NCBI GenBank assembly: GCA_003174035.1
Contig: PRDV01000058.1
Span: 1-22,883, forward strand
Source of the DNA: Candidatus Babelota bacterium
Lineage (GTDB): Bacteria > Babelota > Babeliae > Babelales > Babelaceae
DNA length: 22,883 nt
Reading direction: 5' to 3'
The number at the start of each line of letters is the position of its first letter. Within the stretch, counting starts at the first letter, position 1. The translations under genes and the position numbers were made by a program. Of the stretch, positions 15,273 to 22,799 are shown in pieces. Under the pieces are notes generated by a model. That model saw only the letters and a program-made list of their open reading frames with translations. It ran no database searches and was not told the DNA's origin.

Positions 15273-17183
15273 TTATTCTTCATCATCCGAGTCATCTTCT
15301 ATTGCTTCATCGTGAGCAAAATGAAACTCCTTTTCAAAGAAGGTTTGCAGTTTTTTGCTGCGCGATGGGTGTCGTAACTTACGAAGTGCTTTGACTTCGA
15401 TCTGTCGAATACGCTCACGCGTTACTGCAAAGTCTTTCCCGACTTCTTCGAGCGTATGCTCAGAGGCAACATCGATACCAAAGCGCATTTTAAGTACCTT
15501 CTCTTCACGCGGTGTGAGAGTCTTGAGTACCTCTCTCACCCGTTCTTTAAGGTCACTGTTGGCTACGGTATCTGCAGGAGAGAAATCTGTTTCACTCTCA
15601 ATAAAGTCTTTAATAAACGCATCTTCGCTATCTCCAACGGGTGTTTCTAAGGAAATCGGTTCCTTGGAGATCTTTATTATATTTTTAATCTTTTTTTCGT
15701 CAATGTTCAGCTCTTTAGAAAGTTCTAAATGCGTTGGCTCCCGTCCATGTTCTTGCACAAAGGTTCGCTTAATTTTATTGATCTTATTGAGCGTTTCAAC
15801 CATATGCACAGGGACGCGGATGGTACGGGACTGATCGGCGATTGCACGAGTAATTGCCTGCCTAATCCACCAGGTGGCATAGGTAGAAAATTTATAGCCT
15901 CGTTCAAACTCGAACTTTTCCACCGCTTTCATGAGGCCTATATTCCCTTCCTGGATCAGATCAAGAAAATGAAGACCGCGATTAACATACTTTTTAGCAA
16001 TGTTGACGACCAAACGCAAATTAGCCCGTGCAAGATCATCTTTCGCATTTTTATCCTTGCGTTGACCTTCCATCAGTTGTCGATAATATTTCAAGGTAAT
16101 CTGTTGTGGTAGTCCGAGTTCTAACTCTGCTTTCTTTATACTCTTATTACTGCTACGGATAATACGATCAAACTCTGCCATTTCTTGTTGTTCAGCTTCA
16201 GTAAGCGTGCCAGCTTTCTGAGCATATTGTTTGTACAGCATCTCATGCTGACGTACTACTTCTTGACGTTCTTTAATTTTTTGAATCGTTTTTTCAATGC
16301 GCCGTGCGAGTTTGCGAATAAATTTATTAGAGAGCTTAATCGTTTGGATTGTTTTGCTTATTTCTTCTTTATTAGCTTTCACCGCGTTAAGCATTTCTTT
16401 CTTCTTTGCTTCACTATCAAGCATATCGCGATAGCTGCGATAAATCTTTGATTCGTTCTCTACCAGATCTTTTATCTGCGCAATAGTGGCGAGAATCCCT
16501 TTTTTTTCTTCTTCATATTTAGGAAGGTTCTCTTCATCAAATTCTGAGAACTGAATAACATCCTTTAACTGCATGGTATTTTTAGCAAGACGCTCACCGA
16601 TTGCTATAATTTCCTTATGAATAAACGGAAACTTTGAAATAGCGTCTACTGATTCTTTTTTACCTAGAGCAATCTGATCTGCAATGACCGATTCTGTCTT
16701 TTTGTTGAGTAGAGGAATCTTTCCGATATCACGTAAATAGGCTTTTACACCGTCTGCAATGTGGGCAGCTTCGCCAATTTCTTTTACGACAGCAGCGCCA
16801 TCTTCAGGCTCGTCACCTTCTTCTGTTTCCTCTTCTTCACCGACGTAATCCAGTGAAGTCTCAATATGTGATTTTATATGGAGTTGTTGCTTGGATTCTT
16901 CTTTTTCATAATCCTCAAGGAGGGCATCAGATTCGAGCTCCTCTTGCATGAGCAGTTCAACATTTTCTTTTTCAAGGGTTTTAAGAAGCTCATTTGTTTC
17001 ATTCTCTGATAAATGATTGCGATCGCAAAATTCCATGAGTTCTTCATAGCTCAGTGCCCCGGCTCGTTTTCCGCGCTCAATAAAGGCTTCTGCTAATTCA
17101 GACACTTCATGCTCATCAGCTTTTTTTAAAACGGCTTCTTTAGCCTTATTCTTCGTCTCTGTCTGTTTAGTTTTCTTTGTCAT
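15273..17183 (-). CDS. rpoD: Primary sigma factor, RNA polymerase sigma-70
   Basis: 636-residue housekeeping sigma factor directing RNA polymerase to -35/-10 promoters. Region 1.1 is at about 25-80 and region 1.2 at 145-178 (VKAYLRDIGKIPLL). A long non-conserved region (about 180-370) is Lys/Glu-rich. Region 2 is at 381-455 (RLVVNIAKKYVNRGLHFLDL, then FSTYATWWIRQAITRAI), region 3 follows to about 535, and region 4 is at 545-612 (TPREEKVLKMRFGID, RERIRQIEVKALRKLRHP). All core parts are intact, which fits the consensus-like promoters in this window. Its ATG overlaps the dnaG stop by 4 bases (ATGA), with AAGGGG 7 bases upstream inside dnaG, so the two are translationally coupled. The very acidic C-terminal tail (DSDDEE) is an extension past region 4. 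Confidence 0.97.
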   Translation of the reverse strand: MTKKTKQTETKNKAKEAVLKKADEHEVSELAEAFIERGKRAGALSYEELMEFCDRNHLSENETNELLKTLEKENVELLMQEELESDALLEDYEKEESKQQLHIKSHIETSLDYVGEEEETEEGDEPEDGAAVVKEIGEAAHIADGVKAYLRDIGKIPLLNKKTESVIADQIALGKKESVDAISKFPFIHKEIIAIGERLAKNTMQLKDVIQFSEFDEENLPKYEEEKKGILATIAQIKDLVENESKIYRSYRDMLDSEAKKKEMLNAVKANKEEISKTIQTIKLSNKFIRKLARRIEKTIQKIKERQEVVRQHEMLYKQYAQKAGTLTEAEQQEMAEFDRIIRSSNKSIKKAELELGLPQQITLKYYRQLMEGQRKDKNAKDDLARANLRLVVNIAKKYVNRGLHFLDLIQEGNIGLMKAVEKFEFERGYKFSTYATWWIRQAITRAIADQSRTIRVPVHMVETLNKINKIKRTFVQEHGREPTHLELSKELNIDEKKIKNIIKISKEPISLETPVGDSEDAFIKDFIESETDFSPADTVANSDLKERVREVLKTLTPREEKVLKMRFGIDVASEHTLEEVGKDFAVTRERIRQIEVKALRKLRHPSRSKKLQTFFEKEFHFAHDEAIEDDSDDEE

Positions 17184-19024
17184 GCGATTCCCCTTGCAAA
17201 CATCTTTTTTTTCAATGTATCCAGATCATTCAGAAGAAACTTCACTTGTTGTTGATCCCCTTGTTGCTGCGCTTCATATACTCTTAGTTTGACATCATGG
17301 ACTTTCTTTTTCCACTGTTTTTTATAAAACTGCTGTACTATACTGCGCATATCTGTCTTCGCTGGTTCTTCATCGCCGCTCATAGTACCGTTTGTAAGCA
17401 TGAGCTGCGCAACAAGCGCTTTTTCCTCTTCATTTAAAACTTCAAATAAGGTGCTCACCTCAGGGCCTTGTGTTCCTTTATGAGCTCTTAATGTATCAAA
17501 GAGCTTTTTAAGGTGTGAGTCTAAGAGCTGTGCTACCAGTTCTTCATCCTCATCAAACAACGCTGTCTCCTGTAGACCCTCTACTCCTTGAGGGTATAGT
17601 ATAGCACAAAATAATTTTTTTTCTAATTGTGATATTTTGGGCGCTGTGTGATCCGATTCAACTGGCTGCTTATGCGATCCTGCTGCTAGAGCATTTGAAG
17701 ATCGATGTTGATATGCATTTTGTTGATCGAAAGAGGTTTTTGTAATAGTATTTCCGCTGCCAGCATGGGTGAGGCCCCGAGCGAGGGTCTCAATTGGTAA
17801 TGAAAAGGCATCGCTTGCCTGTTGAAGCAAAAGGTTGCGTTTAAGTGGGTCGGGAATCTGATTAATTAGGCTGATTATTTTTTTTGTTATAGCAATACGT
17901 TCCTGTAAGCTCTTATGCACGAAATCATCAGATAAATGATTGACCACAAAAGAAAAGATATCAGATGCTTGTGCTACCTTTTGCGTAAGATTGCCTCCCG
18001 ACAGCAAAAAGCTTGCTGGATCATCCGCTTGGGGCAATATAATGACATAAGGATCGATTGCTGCCTGCCAGCAGAGTTCTACTAAGCGCATGATTGCATT
18101 CTGACCGGCAGCATCGCCATCATACATAATGTAGAGGCGTTGCGCGTAACGTGATAGCTGCTTTAAATGCTCTGCGGTACAAGCAGTGCCGAGAGTTGCT
18201 ACGGTATTGGTAAACCCGTACTGGTTCATAGTAATCAGATCAGTATAGCCTTCAACCAAGAATGCTGCTTCTTTTTGGGCAATATCTTTTTTTGCTCGAT
18301 CGAGGCCATAGAGGATACTGCCCTTATTAAAGAACTCATGATCATGAGAATTATAATATTTTGCTCGCTGGTCCTCTTTCTTAAATACTCTTCCCCCAAA
18401 TCCTACGCAACGGCCAAGGTGGTCTTTGATAGGAAATATAATCCGTTCTTCAAAAGGGGTATATAATCCTGTTCTGCCTTCAAGCAAAAGATGAGCGTCG
18501 ATAAAATTCTGTGCAAGAATCCCGTCTTTTTGGGCAAACGTTAGCAAGCTTTTTATGTCGCTTGGGCAGTAGCCAATGGTAAACTGTTCTGAGCTTTTAG
18601 CGTCAATCGAGCGGCTTTGAAGGTATTCGCGTGCGGGTACATTCTTTTCAAGCATTTTGTGGCACCAACGTGCAAACGTAGCACACGTCGTGTAATAAAG
18701 CTTTTTTGCTTCCTCCTGATGAGAAGCTTTTTCCCACGTAACATCCTGTGGTACTTGGATCTGGTAGCGTTCTACTAACTGACGAGCAGCTTCCAAAGGA
18801 GAACAGTGCTCAATTTTTGCAACAAATGAAATGATATCGCCACCGGCGTGACAGCCAAAGCAATAGAACATTTCTCGGTGCGGACTGACCGTAAATGAAG
18901 GAGTACGTTCATGATGAAAGGGGCAACAGCCTTTATAGTACAATCCTGCCTTCTTGAGCGTTGCGTATTCGCTCGCTACGTCAAGGATAGAAATATGCTG
19001 TTTTATATGGCTAAAAAGATTCAT
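17180..19024 (-). CDS. dnaG: DNA primase
   Basis: 614-residue bacterial primase, which makes RNA primers at the replication fork with the replicative helicase. The CHC2 zinc finger is intact: Cys34, His37, Cys55, Cys58 (CPFHHERTPSF, FYCFGCHAGGD). The RNA polymerase core follows, with the TOPRIM metal-binding motifs FLVEGYTD (Glu258) and YIMYDGDAAGQNA (Asp302, Asp304). The C-terminal 150 residues are the less conserved helicase-binding region, preceded by a Ser/Gln/His-rich linker at about 435-460. The ATG at 19024 follows GGGGAC by about 3 bases, a short spacing, but the protein starts at the usual place for the family. In many bacteria rpsU lies upstream of dnaG; here an intergenic stretch with a terminator and then an unrelated exported protein lie there instead. 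Confidence 0.97.
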   Translation of the reverse strand: MNLFSHIKQHISILDVASEYATLKKAGLYYKGCCPFHHERTPSFTVSPHREMFYCFGCHAGGDIISFVAKIEHCSPLEAARQLVERYQIQVPQDVTWEKASHQEEAKKLYYTTCATFARWCHKMLEKNVPAREYLQSRSIDAKSSEQFTIGYCPSDIKSLLTFAQKDGILAQNFIDAHLLLEGRTGLYTPFEERIIFPIKDHLGRCVGFGGRVFKKEDQRAKYYNSHDHEFFNKGSILYGLDRAKKDIAQKEAAFLVEGYTDLITMNQYGFTNTVATLGTACTAEHLKQLSRYAQRLYIMYDGDAAGQNAIMRLVELCWQAAIDPYVIILPQADDPASFLLSGGNLTQKVAQASDIFSFVVNHLSDDFVHKSLQERIAITKKIISLINQIPDPLKRNLLLQQASDAFSLPIETLARGLTHAGSGNTITKTSFDQQNAYQHRSSNALAAGSHKQPVESDHTAPKISQLEKKLFCAILYPQGVEGLQETALFDEDEELVAQLLDSHLKKLFDTLRAHKGTQGPEVSTLFEVLNEEEKALVAQLMLTNGTMSGDEEPAKTDMRSIVQQFYKKQWKKKVHDVKLRVYEAQQQGDQQQVKFLLNDLDTLKKKMFARGIA

Positions 19025-19057
19025 ACGTCCCCAGTTGAATTGTTCTTATAGAATAGC

Positions 19058-19085
19058 AAAAAAGAAGGCCCCGAGCTAGGGGCCT
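19058..19085 (-). terminator. Strong intrinsic terminator upstream of dnaG
   Basis: AGGCCCC (19066-19072) and GGGGCCT (19079-19085) are perfect 7-bp GC-rich arms with loop GAGCTA. On the minus strand the hairpin is followed by TCTTTTTT. It would end minus-strand transcription arriving from upstream (the 206-residue protein gene or an unannotated transcript) 34 bases before the dnaG start. dnaG must then have a promoter overlapping or after it; a TATAAG at 19045-19050 (minus) is the only -10-like sequence seen. Confidence 0.8.
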
Positions 19086-19271
19086 CTTGGGAGAATATTT
19101 TGTTATGGCTATTGCTTTCTTTAAACTTCAAAAAATGCTGTCGCTTTTTGTAGGCTCAAGGCCGTGAATGAAAACTGGGGGGGTAAACGCAATAATGCTT
19201 ACACCTAGACTCGTTCTGATAATGACATGACTGATAATATATGTTCCTCGTCAGTCGCAAGCGATATCACA
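19086..19271 (-). other. Non-coding stretch, possible short transcript ending at the terminator
   Basis: No convincing reading frame or known RNA gene was recognised. On the minus strand TTGCGA (19260-19255) and TATTAT (19239-19234) form a weak promoter-like pair, but the spacer is only 15 bases. A transcript from there to the terminator would be about 160 bases. It could equally be the 3' untranslated region of the 206-residue protein gene. Confidence 0.25.
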
Positions 19272-19892
19272 CTATTGCAAAAGGCAAGTCATATCAACGC
19301 ATACGGTGAAATCAAGGTCTGATCGAGATGGAGTTTGGTTAAAACAAGAATCTATATCGGCATCAAACCATCCCATGTCTATCTTTAAAAAGTTTCTCAT
19401 CGAAGCTATAAGGGAGTCCGATTTGGGTCCATGAATGGCGTAAGCAGTTCTATTCAGAGGATAATGTGAGATTATATAAAGCGCTAAAAGTTCTTTCATC
19501 TCCTTATGTTGTTCACTTTTATAAAAAGTAACAAGAGAGTTGGTAAAGATATAGCCAGGATGTTCAGCACAAATTTTTTGCCTCCAGGTGAACTCTAAAT
19601 TTTTTATTATTTCTATTGGATCACCATTTTGTAAGAAATCAATTTTAGCTTTAGCAAGCATGGCTTCAACTGCGTGAAGCATATCATGTTGTTTTTTAAG
19701 TGCTGCCCTACTTAACCCAAGGCAGGCTACATTATTTTCTTCTTCTGAAGCGGCGGCAGGCGCTGGCGTGGCAATTGGAATAGACTGTAGTATTGTCATA
19801 AATTGCTTTGCTTGCTCCTGCATACGCGAGCGTTCCATTGATTCGACAGTTTGAAAACAGATCAAAGTTGTTATGAAGATAAATAGTTGCAT
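19272..19892 (-). CDS. Exported protein of unknown function, 206 residues
   Basis: No family is recognised. The N-terminus is a short signal peptide (QLFIFITTLICFQTVES, then MER), so the product should leave the cytoplasm. A low-complexity Pro/Ala stretch (about 40-50, IATPAPAAASEEE) is followed by a mostly helical region (about 60-150, with HDMLHAVEAMLAKAKIDFL and EMKELLALYIISHY). The C-terminal part holds several Cys residues (DSCFNQ, VCVDMTCLL) that could form disulfides outside the cytoplasm. AAAGG lies 8 bases upstream of the ATG. A possible promoter is at 19925-19954. The gene is co-directional with the larger exported protein upstream, but 117 bases separate them, including a hairpin. 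Confidence 0.7.
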   Translation of the reverse strand: MQLFIFITTLICFQTVESMERSRMQEQAKQFMTILQSIPIATPAPAAASEEENNVACLGLSRAALKKQHDMLHAVEAMLAKAKIDFLQNGDPIEIIKNLEFTWRQKICAEHPGYIFTNSLVTFYKSEQHKEMKELLALYIISHYPLNRTAYAIHGPKSDSLIASMRNFLKIDMGWFDADIDSCFNQTPSRSDLDFTVCVDMTCLLQ

Positions 19893-19924
19893 CTCGGGCC
19901 TTTCACGTTAAAAATATATGGGGC

Positions 19925-19954
19925 AATAAACTATCAAGTTAACGAAGGTGTCAA
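19925..19954 (-). promoter_or_regulatory. Possible promoter of the 206-residue exported protein
   Basis: The minus strand reads TTGACA (19954-19949), 18 bases, then TTTATT (19930-19925, four of six). The leader would be about 27 bases. Confidence 0.45.
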
Positions 19955-19980
19955 AAAAATTAGATGATCGCAGGAGGAAA

Positions 19981-19999
19981 ATGTATATTAAGTATACAT
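19981..19999 (-). terminator. AT-rich hairpin after the 480-residue protein gene
   Basis: ATGTATA (19981-19987) and TATACAT (19993-19999) are perfect 7-bp arms with a 5-base loop, 10 bases past the stop codon. On the minus strand TTTCCTCC follows. The stem is all A-T except one pair, so it is a weak terminator at best and may instead be a protein-binding site. Confidence 0.35.
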
Positions 20000-20009
20000 A
20001 ATTCCTTTG

Positions 20010-21452
20010 CTATTTTTTCCAAAATGGCTTTCCTATCACTTCCCATGTTTCTCCAGTACTCATATTTTTATAATAGACTGTTCCTCCACAAGCTAAAATG
20101 AGCTTTTCCACAAGAAACGCGCCTTGATCCCAATAATGAGGATCAAAAGGATCAATCACCGTGGTGCCAGTCCTGACTGGTGAATCTTGGGTCATTGTTG
20201 TTAAGATTCCAGCAGCGCTCAGTGCGATTCCAGTAAACCCCCGTACACTTTCGGTAGCCGAAAGTACCTTATTTACGCCATCAGTCATTATGGGTGATCT
20301 TGCTTCATAAAATCGCAGGCTTCTTGTTAGCTCATTAGGTACACCGCCAACGGTTTGCATTTCTCTTTTGTCAGTATAATGAAATTCAGCCTTCTCAATA
20401 CCCTTCTGGAACTCAGGATGCTTGGCTTTCAAGTCTGCTGTTTCTTTAAGCAACTGTGGGGTGTCTTTCGTCTCAATACCAGCCATTTCCAATTTCTTCT
20501 CACTGGTAACTACAACCTGGTCTCTGCCAGCCCCTTCTGATTGTGCTATCTCTACGGCACGAATATCATCTGTTGTCCATGAGGTACGATTAGTTCCTTT
20601 GTTTTTAATATCACCCGGACGAGCGTGTCGTACGGTAATTTCCTCAACGGGCATATCGGTAATTGTGCGTTTTCTTATACCGATAGGATTAATTCCTTCC
20701 CCCTTGGCATAACTTTCTAGATGAACTTTGCTTAGATATTTATACATGAGCTGAGGGTCTTCATTGAATATTTCTAAAAAACCCGCGTTGCGTGTGATCG
20801 TGAAACATGCTCGCAGCGCTTCCGGATGTATCTCCTCGACCGTTAGACCCAGGTCCTCCACTGAAAGTAATTGTTTGATAGTTTTCAGATCTTCATGATC
20901 AAAATGTCCATAAGTAGGTAATGAATCAGAAGGCATTGGCTGTTGCGATGGCGCTACTGTTTCTATTGGTGGAATCGTCTCGAGGATACCAGCAGAAACC
21001 ACGTCTTCTACGATACCAGGTTCTTGTAGGGGTGGATTGGTCTCTTGTGGGCTAGCGGATAACGCCAGCGGTTGCGGCGAAGGTTGAATTTGAGCTTGAG
21101 TTCTTGCAGCCTGCCGTGCTCTTAGAGCTGCGCCTATTTTTTGCCCCAACTGCGCAGAGTCAGCCATATCTTGTGGGGCCTGCGCTTGTATTGCTTGAAC
21201 CCGTAGGGTTTCTGTTTGAATATGTATGGCTTCTTCTTGAGCCAAACGTGCTTTTCTAGCTTTTTCTATGGCATCTTGTGTTACCGCAAGAATTGCTCGT
21301 GCTAAAGGTTGTTGTCTTGCGGAAGGCACTGAATGAGTAACCCGGACAGTAGATGAATAGGATCCTCCGCCCACTCGTGTGCTGACGGTTGTATGCTGAG
21401 CGGGAAATATTTGCAAATTTGTTAACAGCAAAACAATACTGAATAAGATCAT
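20010..21452 (-). CDS. Exported multi-region protein of unknown function, 480 residues
   Basis: Family not recognised. Residues 1 to about 18 form a signal peptide (ILFSIVLLLTNLQIFPA, then QHT). A Gly/Ser/Thr stretch (RVGGGSYSSTVRVTHS) is followed by a helical, Ala/Gln/Arg-rich segment (about 45-120) and a Pro/Gln/Ser-rich linker (about 120-175) typical of flexible extracellular spacers. The C-terminal 300 residues look globular and contain TITDMPVEEITVRHARPGD, GFTGIALSAAGILTTM and a closing ETWEVIGKPFWKK. The signal peptide, flexible linker and compact C-terminal part resemble secreted toxin or adhesin layouts, but no catalytic motif is seen. AAAGG lies about 10 bases before the ATG, and a good promoter is present at 21480-21508. 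Confidence 0.7.
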   Translation of the reverse strand: MILFSIVLLLTNLQIFPAQHTTVSTRVGGGSYSSTVRVTHSVPSARQQPLARAILAVTQDAIEKARKARLAQEEAIHIQTETLRVQAIQAQAPQDMADSAQLGQKIGAALRARQAARTQAQIQPSPQPLALSASPQETNPPLQEPGIVEDVVSAGILETIPPIETVAPSQQPMPSDSLPTYGHFDHEDLKTIKQLLSVEDLGLTVEEIHPEALRACFTITRNAGFLEIFNEDPQLMYKYLSKVHLESYAKGEGINPIGIRKRTITDMPVEEITVRHARPGDIKNKGTNRTSWTTDDIRAVEIAQSEGAGRDQVVVTSEKKLEMAGIETKDTPQLLKETADLKAKHPEFQKGIEKAEFHYTDKREMQTVGGVPNELTRSLRFYEARSPIMTDGVNKVLSATESVRGFTGIALSAAGILTTMTQDSPVRTGTTVIDPFDPHYWDQGAFLVEKLILACGGTVYYKNMSTGETWEVIGKPFWKK

Positions 21453-21479
21453 ATGCTTCTGGCCTTTCGTTAGTCATAG

Positions 21480-21508
21480 ATGATAAGATTTCTTTTTCCA
21501 TCTATCAA
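21480..21508 (-). promoter_or_regulatory. Sigma-70 promoter of the 480-residue exported protein
   Basis: The minus strand reads TTGATA (21508-21503), exactly 17 bases, then TATCAT (21485-21480). Each hexamer matches five of six consensus bases. Predicted transcription start near 21473, about 20 bases before the ATG. Confidence 0.65.
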
Positions 21509-21600
21509 TCCCACAAAATGTCTAATTTGAACCCTTTGTGTAAACGGTAATGGAAATTTTACTAAAGTTATGTTTCTGAAGAAAAATTGTCAAATTTTTT

Positions 21601-21615
21601 TGGGTTAATAACCCA
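21601..21615. repeat. Perfect inverted repeat upstream of hicAB
   Basis: TGGGTT (21601-21606), AAT, AACCCA (21610-21615). A T run precedes it on the plus strand, so neither strand has the T run after the hairpin that a terminator needs. It lies 15 bases upstream of the hicAB -35 element and could be a regulatory site. Confidence 0.45.
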
Positions 21616-21629
21616 GATTCGGAGTTCTG

Positions 21630-21658
21630 TTGACTTTAGTATCTCCTTTTGATACCAT
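21630..21658 (+). promoter_or_regulatory. Promoter of hicAB with operator-like repeat in the spacer
   Basis: TTGACT (21630-21635, five of six) is followed by 17 bases and TACCAT (21653-21658, four of six). Inside the spacer and reaching the -10 is GTATC (21639-21643), 7 bases, GATAC (21651-21655), a perfect inverted repeat well placed for repression by a HicB-type antitoxin. The leader would be about 17 bases. Confidence 0.6.
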
Positions 21659-21681
21659 ATATCTAAAACAGCTGGAATTGT

Positions 21682-21939
21682 ATGAATAATAAACAGAAGA
21701 AAATTCTTGAAGCGATATTTGAAATTCCAACGTGTGCAAACATTAAGTGGAAAGATGTTGAAACGCTATTTTTGCATTTGGGAGCTAAGATTACTGAGGG
21801 TAGGGGTTCGCGAGTAAGGATTGTTTTGAAAGGAACGCCGGCTAACTTTCATAGGCCTCATCCCAAGCGGGAGGCAACGAAGGGAGCTATAGAAGCTGCG
21901 CGAAGATTTTTAATGGAGGCAGGAGTTTACCATGATTAA
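21682..21939 (+). CDS. hicA: HicA-family toxin (mRNA interferase)
   Basis: 85-residue HicA toxin; the family cleaves mRNA through a double-stranded-RNA-binding-like fold. Recognised from the family pattern: KKILEAIFEIPTCANIKWKD, VETLFLHLGAKITEGRGSRV, then FHRPHPKREATKGAIEAARR and a C-terminal FLMEAGVY. The GSRVRIV motif has Arg where classic HicA proteins have the catalytic His of a GSH motif. Some HicA subfamilies, as remembered, share this and keep a His in the following FHRPHP segment. Only a weak ribosome-binding site (CTGGAA) precedes the ATG at 21682. The gene overlaps hicB by 8 bases, so the pair is translationally coupled. Confidence 0.88.
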   Translation: MNNKQKKILEAIFEIPTCANIKWKDVETLFLHLGAKITEGRGSRVRIVLKGTPANFHRPHPKREATKGAIEAARRFLMEAGVYHD

Positions 21940-22264
21940 GTATAAGGGCTATGTTGGAAAAATTACCTATGATAGCAAACTGAGGGTATTTCATGGCGAT
22001 GTTATAGGTTTAAAACATGTCATAACCTTTGAAGGGGCCTCAGCAGAAGCCTTAGAGCAAAGTTTTAAAGATGCTATAGATGATTATCTTGAAATGTGTG
22101 CGCAGGAAGGCATAACACCGGAAAAGACCTTTTCGGGCAAATTTATCTTAAGATGCAACCCCGATCTACATGAAGCGTTAGCGTTTGAAGCATCCTTGCA
22201 AAACAAGAGTCTGAACGAATATATCGTAGATGCATTAAGCCTGTTGCATAAGGCAAGTTCATAA
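21932..22264 (+). CDS. hicB: HicB-family antitoxin with ribbon-helix-helix C-terminus
   Basis: 110-residue antitoxin. Residues 1-60 are the HicB partial RNase-H-like fold (YKGYVGKITYDSKLRVFHGD, HVITFEGASAEALEQSFKDA, DDYLEMCAQEG). Residues about 70-105 are an Arc-type ribbon-helix-helix (SGKFILRCNPDLHEALAFEA, NKSLNEYIVDAL), used for DNA binding and autorepression. AGGAG lies 7 bases upstream of the ATG, inside hicA; it is much stronger than the hicA site. It should bind HicA and repress the promoter at 21630-21658. Confidence 0.92.
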   Translation: MIKYKGYVGKITYDSKLRVFHGDVIGLKHVITFEGASAEALEQSFKDAIDDYLEMCAQEGITPEKTFSGKFILRCNPDLHEALAFEASLQNKSLNEYIVDALSLLHKASS

Positions 22265-22316
22265 GCAGGAGTTTGCTGGTAAAGAAAATAACAAGGTACT
22301 TTGGAAGGAAAAACTA

Positions 22317-22712
22317 ATGATAATCGAGGAAAAAATATGGAAAAGCAATCAAAGACCTTGTTGGTTGGCCGAAATTCCACTTTTACATTTTGTGACGCAA
22401 GCAGAATCAAGAGAAGAAATTACTGAAATGGTTAAAGACGGGATGGAATCATTTCTCAGCGATGTACGTTGTGCGGTAACTAGCGATAATGATAGTCAAT
22501 TGTTCATTAGCTGCGATGAGCCCAAAAAACTTATGGCTTTAATTCTAAAAAGGCAGAGAAATAAAAAGGGGCTTACTCAAGAAGAAGTTGCAAAAAATAT
22601 GCATGCGGCTTCGGTAAATGATTATGCTCAATATGAACAGGCAAAGCATATGCCAACGATTGAAAAGCTTGCAGAATTGTTACATGCAATTGATCCACAA
22701 TTGAGATTCTAG
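22317..22712 (+). CDS. HicB-like protein with C-terminal XRE helix-turn-helix
   Basis: 131-residue protein. The N-terminal half fits a HicB/DUF1902-like fold (RPCWLAEIPLLHFVTQAESR, then EEITEMVKDGMESFLSD). The C-terminal half is a Cro/C1-type helix-turn-helix (LILKRQRNKKGLTQEEVAKN, YEQAKHMPTIEKLAELLHAI). This is the second antitoxin architecture of the HicB superfamily, with XRE instead of ribbon-helix-helix DNA binding. No second HicA-like toxin is next to it: hicB ends 52 bases upstream and nothing plausible follows. It may be an orphan antitoxin, a regulator of the hicAB operon, or a survivor of a lost module. AAGGA lies 7-8 bases upstream of the ATG, so it is probably translated independently within the same transcript. 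Confidence 0.85.
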   Translation: MIIEEKIWKSNQRPCWLAEIPLLHFVTQAESREEITEMVKDGMESFLSDVRCAVTSDNDSQLFISCDEPKKLMALILKRQRNKKGLTQEEVAKNMHAASVNDYAQYEQAKHMPTIEKLAELLHAIDPQLRF

Positions 22713-22739
22713 TTTTCTGCAGCCGAAGAGGCAGAAAAC
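22712..22739. repeat. Hairpin immediately after the HicB-XRE stop codon
   Basis: GTTTTCTGC (22712-22720) and GCAGAAAAC (22731-22739) are perfect 9-bp arms around a 10-base loop, starting at the last base of the stop codon. The T and A tracts lie within the arms and no T run follows on either strand. It could act as a transcript-end structure for the plus-strand operon, but it is not a textbook terminator. Confidence 0.5.
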
Positions 22740-22799
22740 CCTATAATAGAGCCTGCATAAAAAAGCTGAAAGAAGCCTCACTTTGGGATTCTAAATCTT

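Noticed and set aside
15355..16451. Several plus-strand open frames opposite rpoD
   Set aside because: Shadows of the highly conserved sigma-70 coding region.
21790..21840. Arg in place of the classic catalytic His in HicA
   Set aside because: A GSRVR-type motif with a downstream FHRPHP is remembered from a normal HicA subfamily, so it is not reported as a dead toxin.
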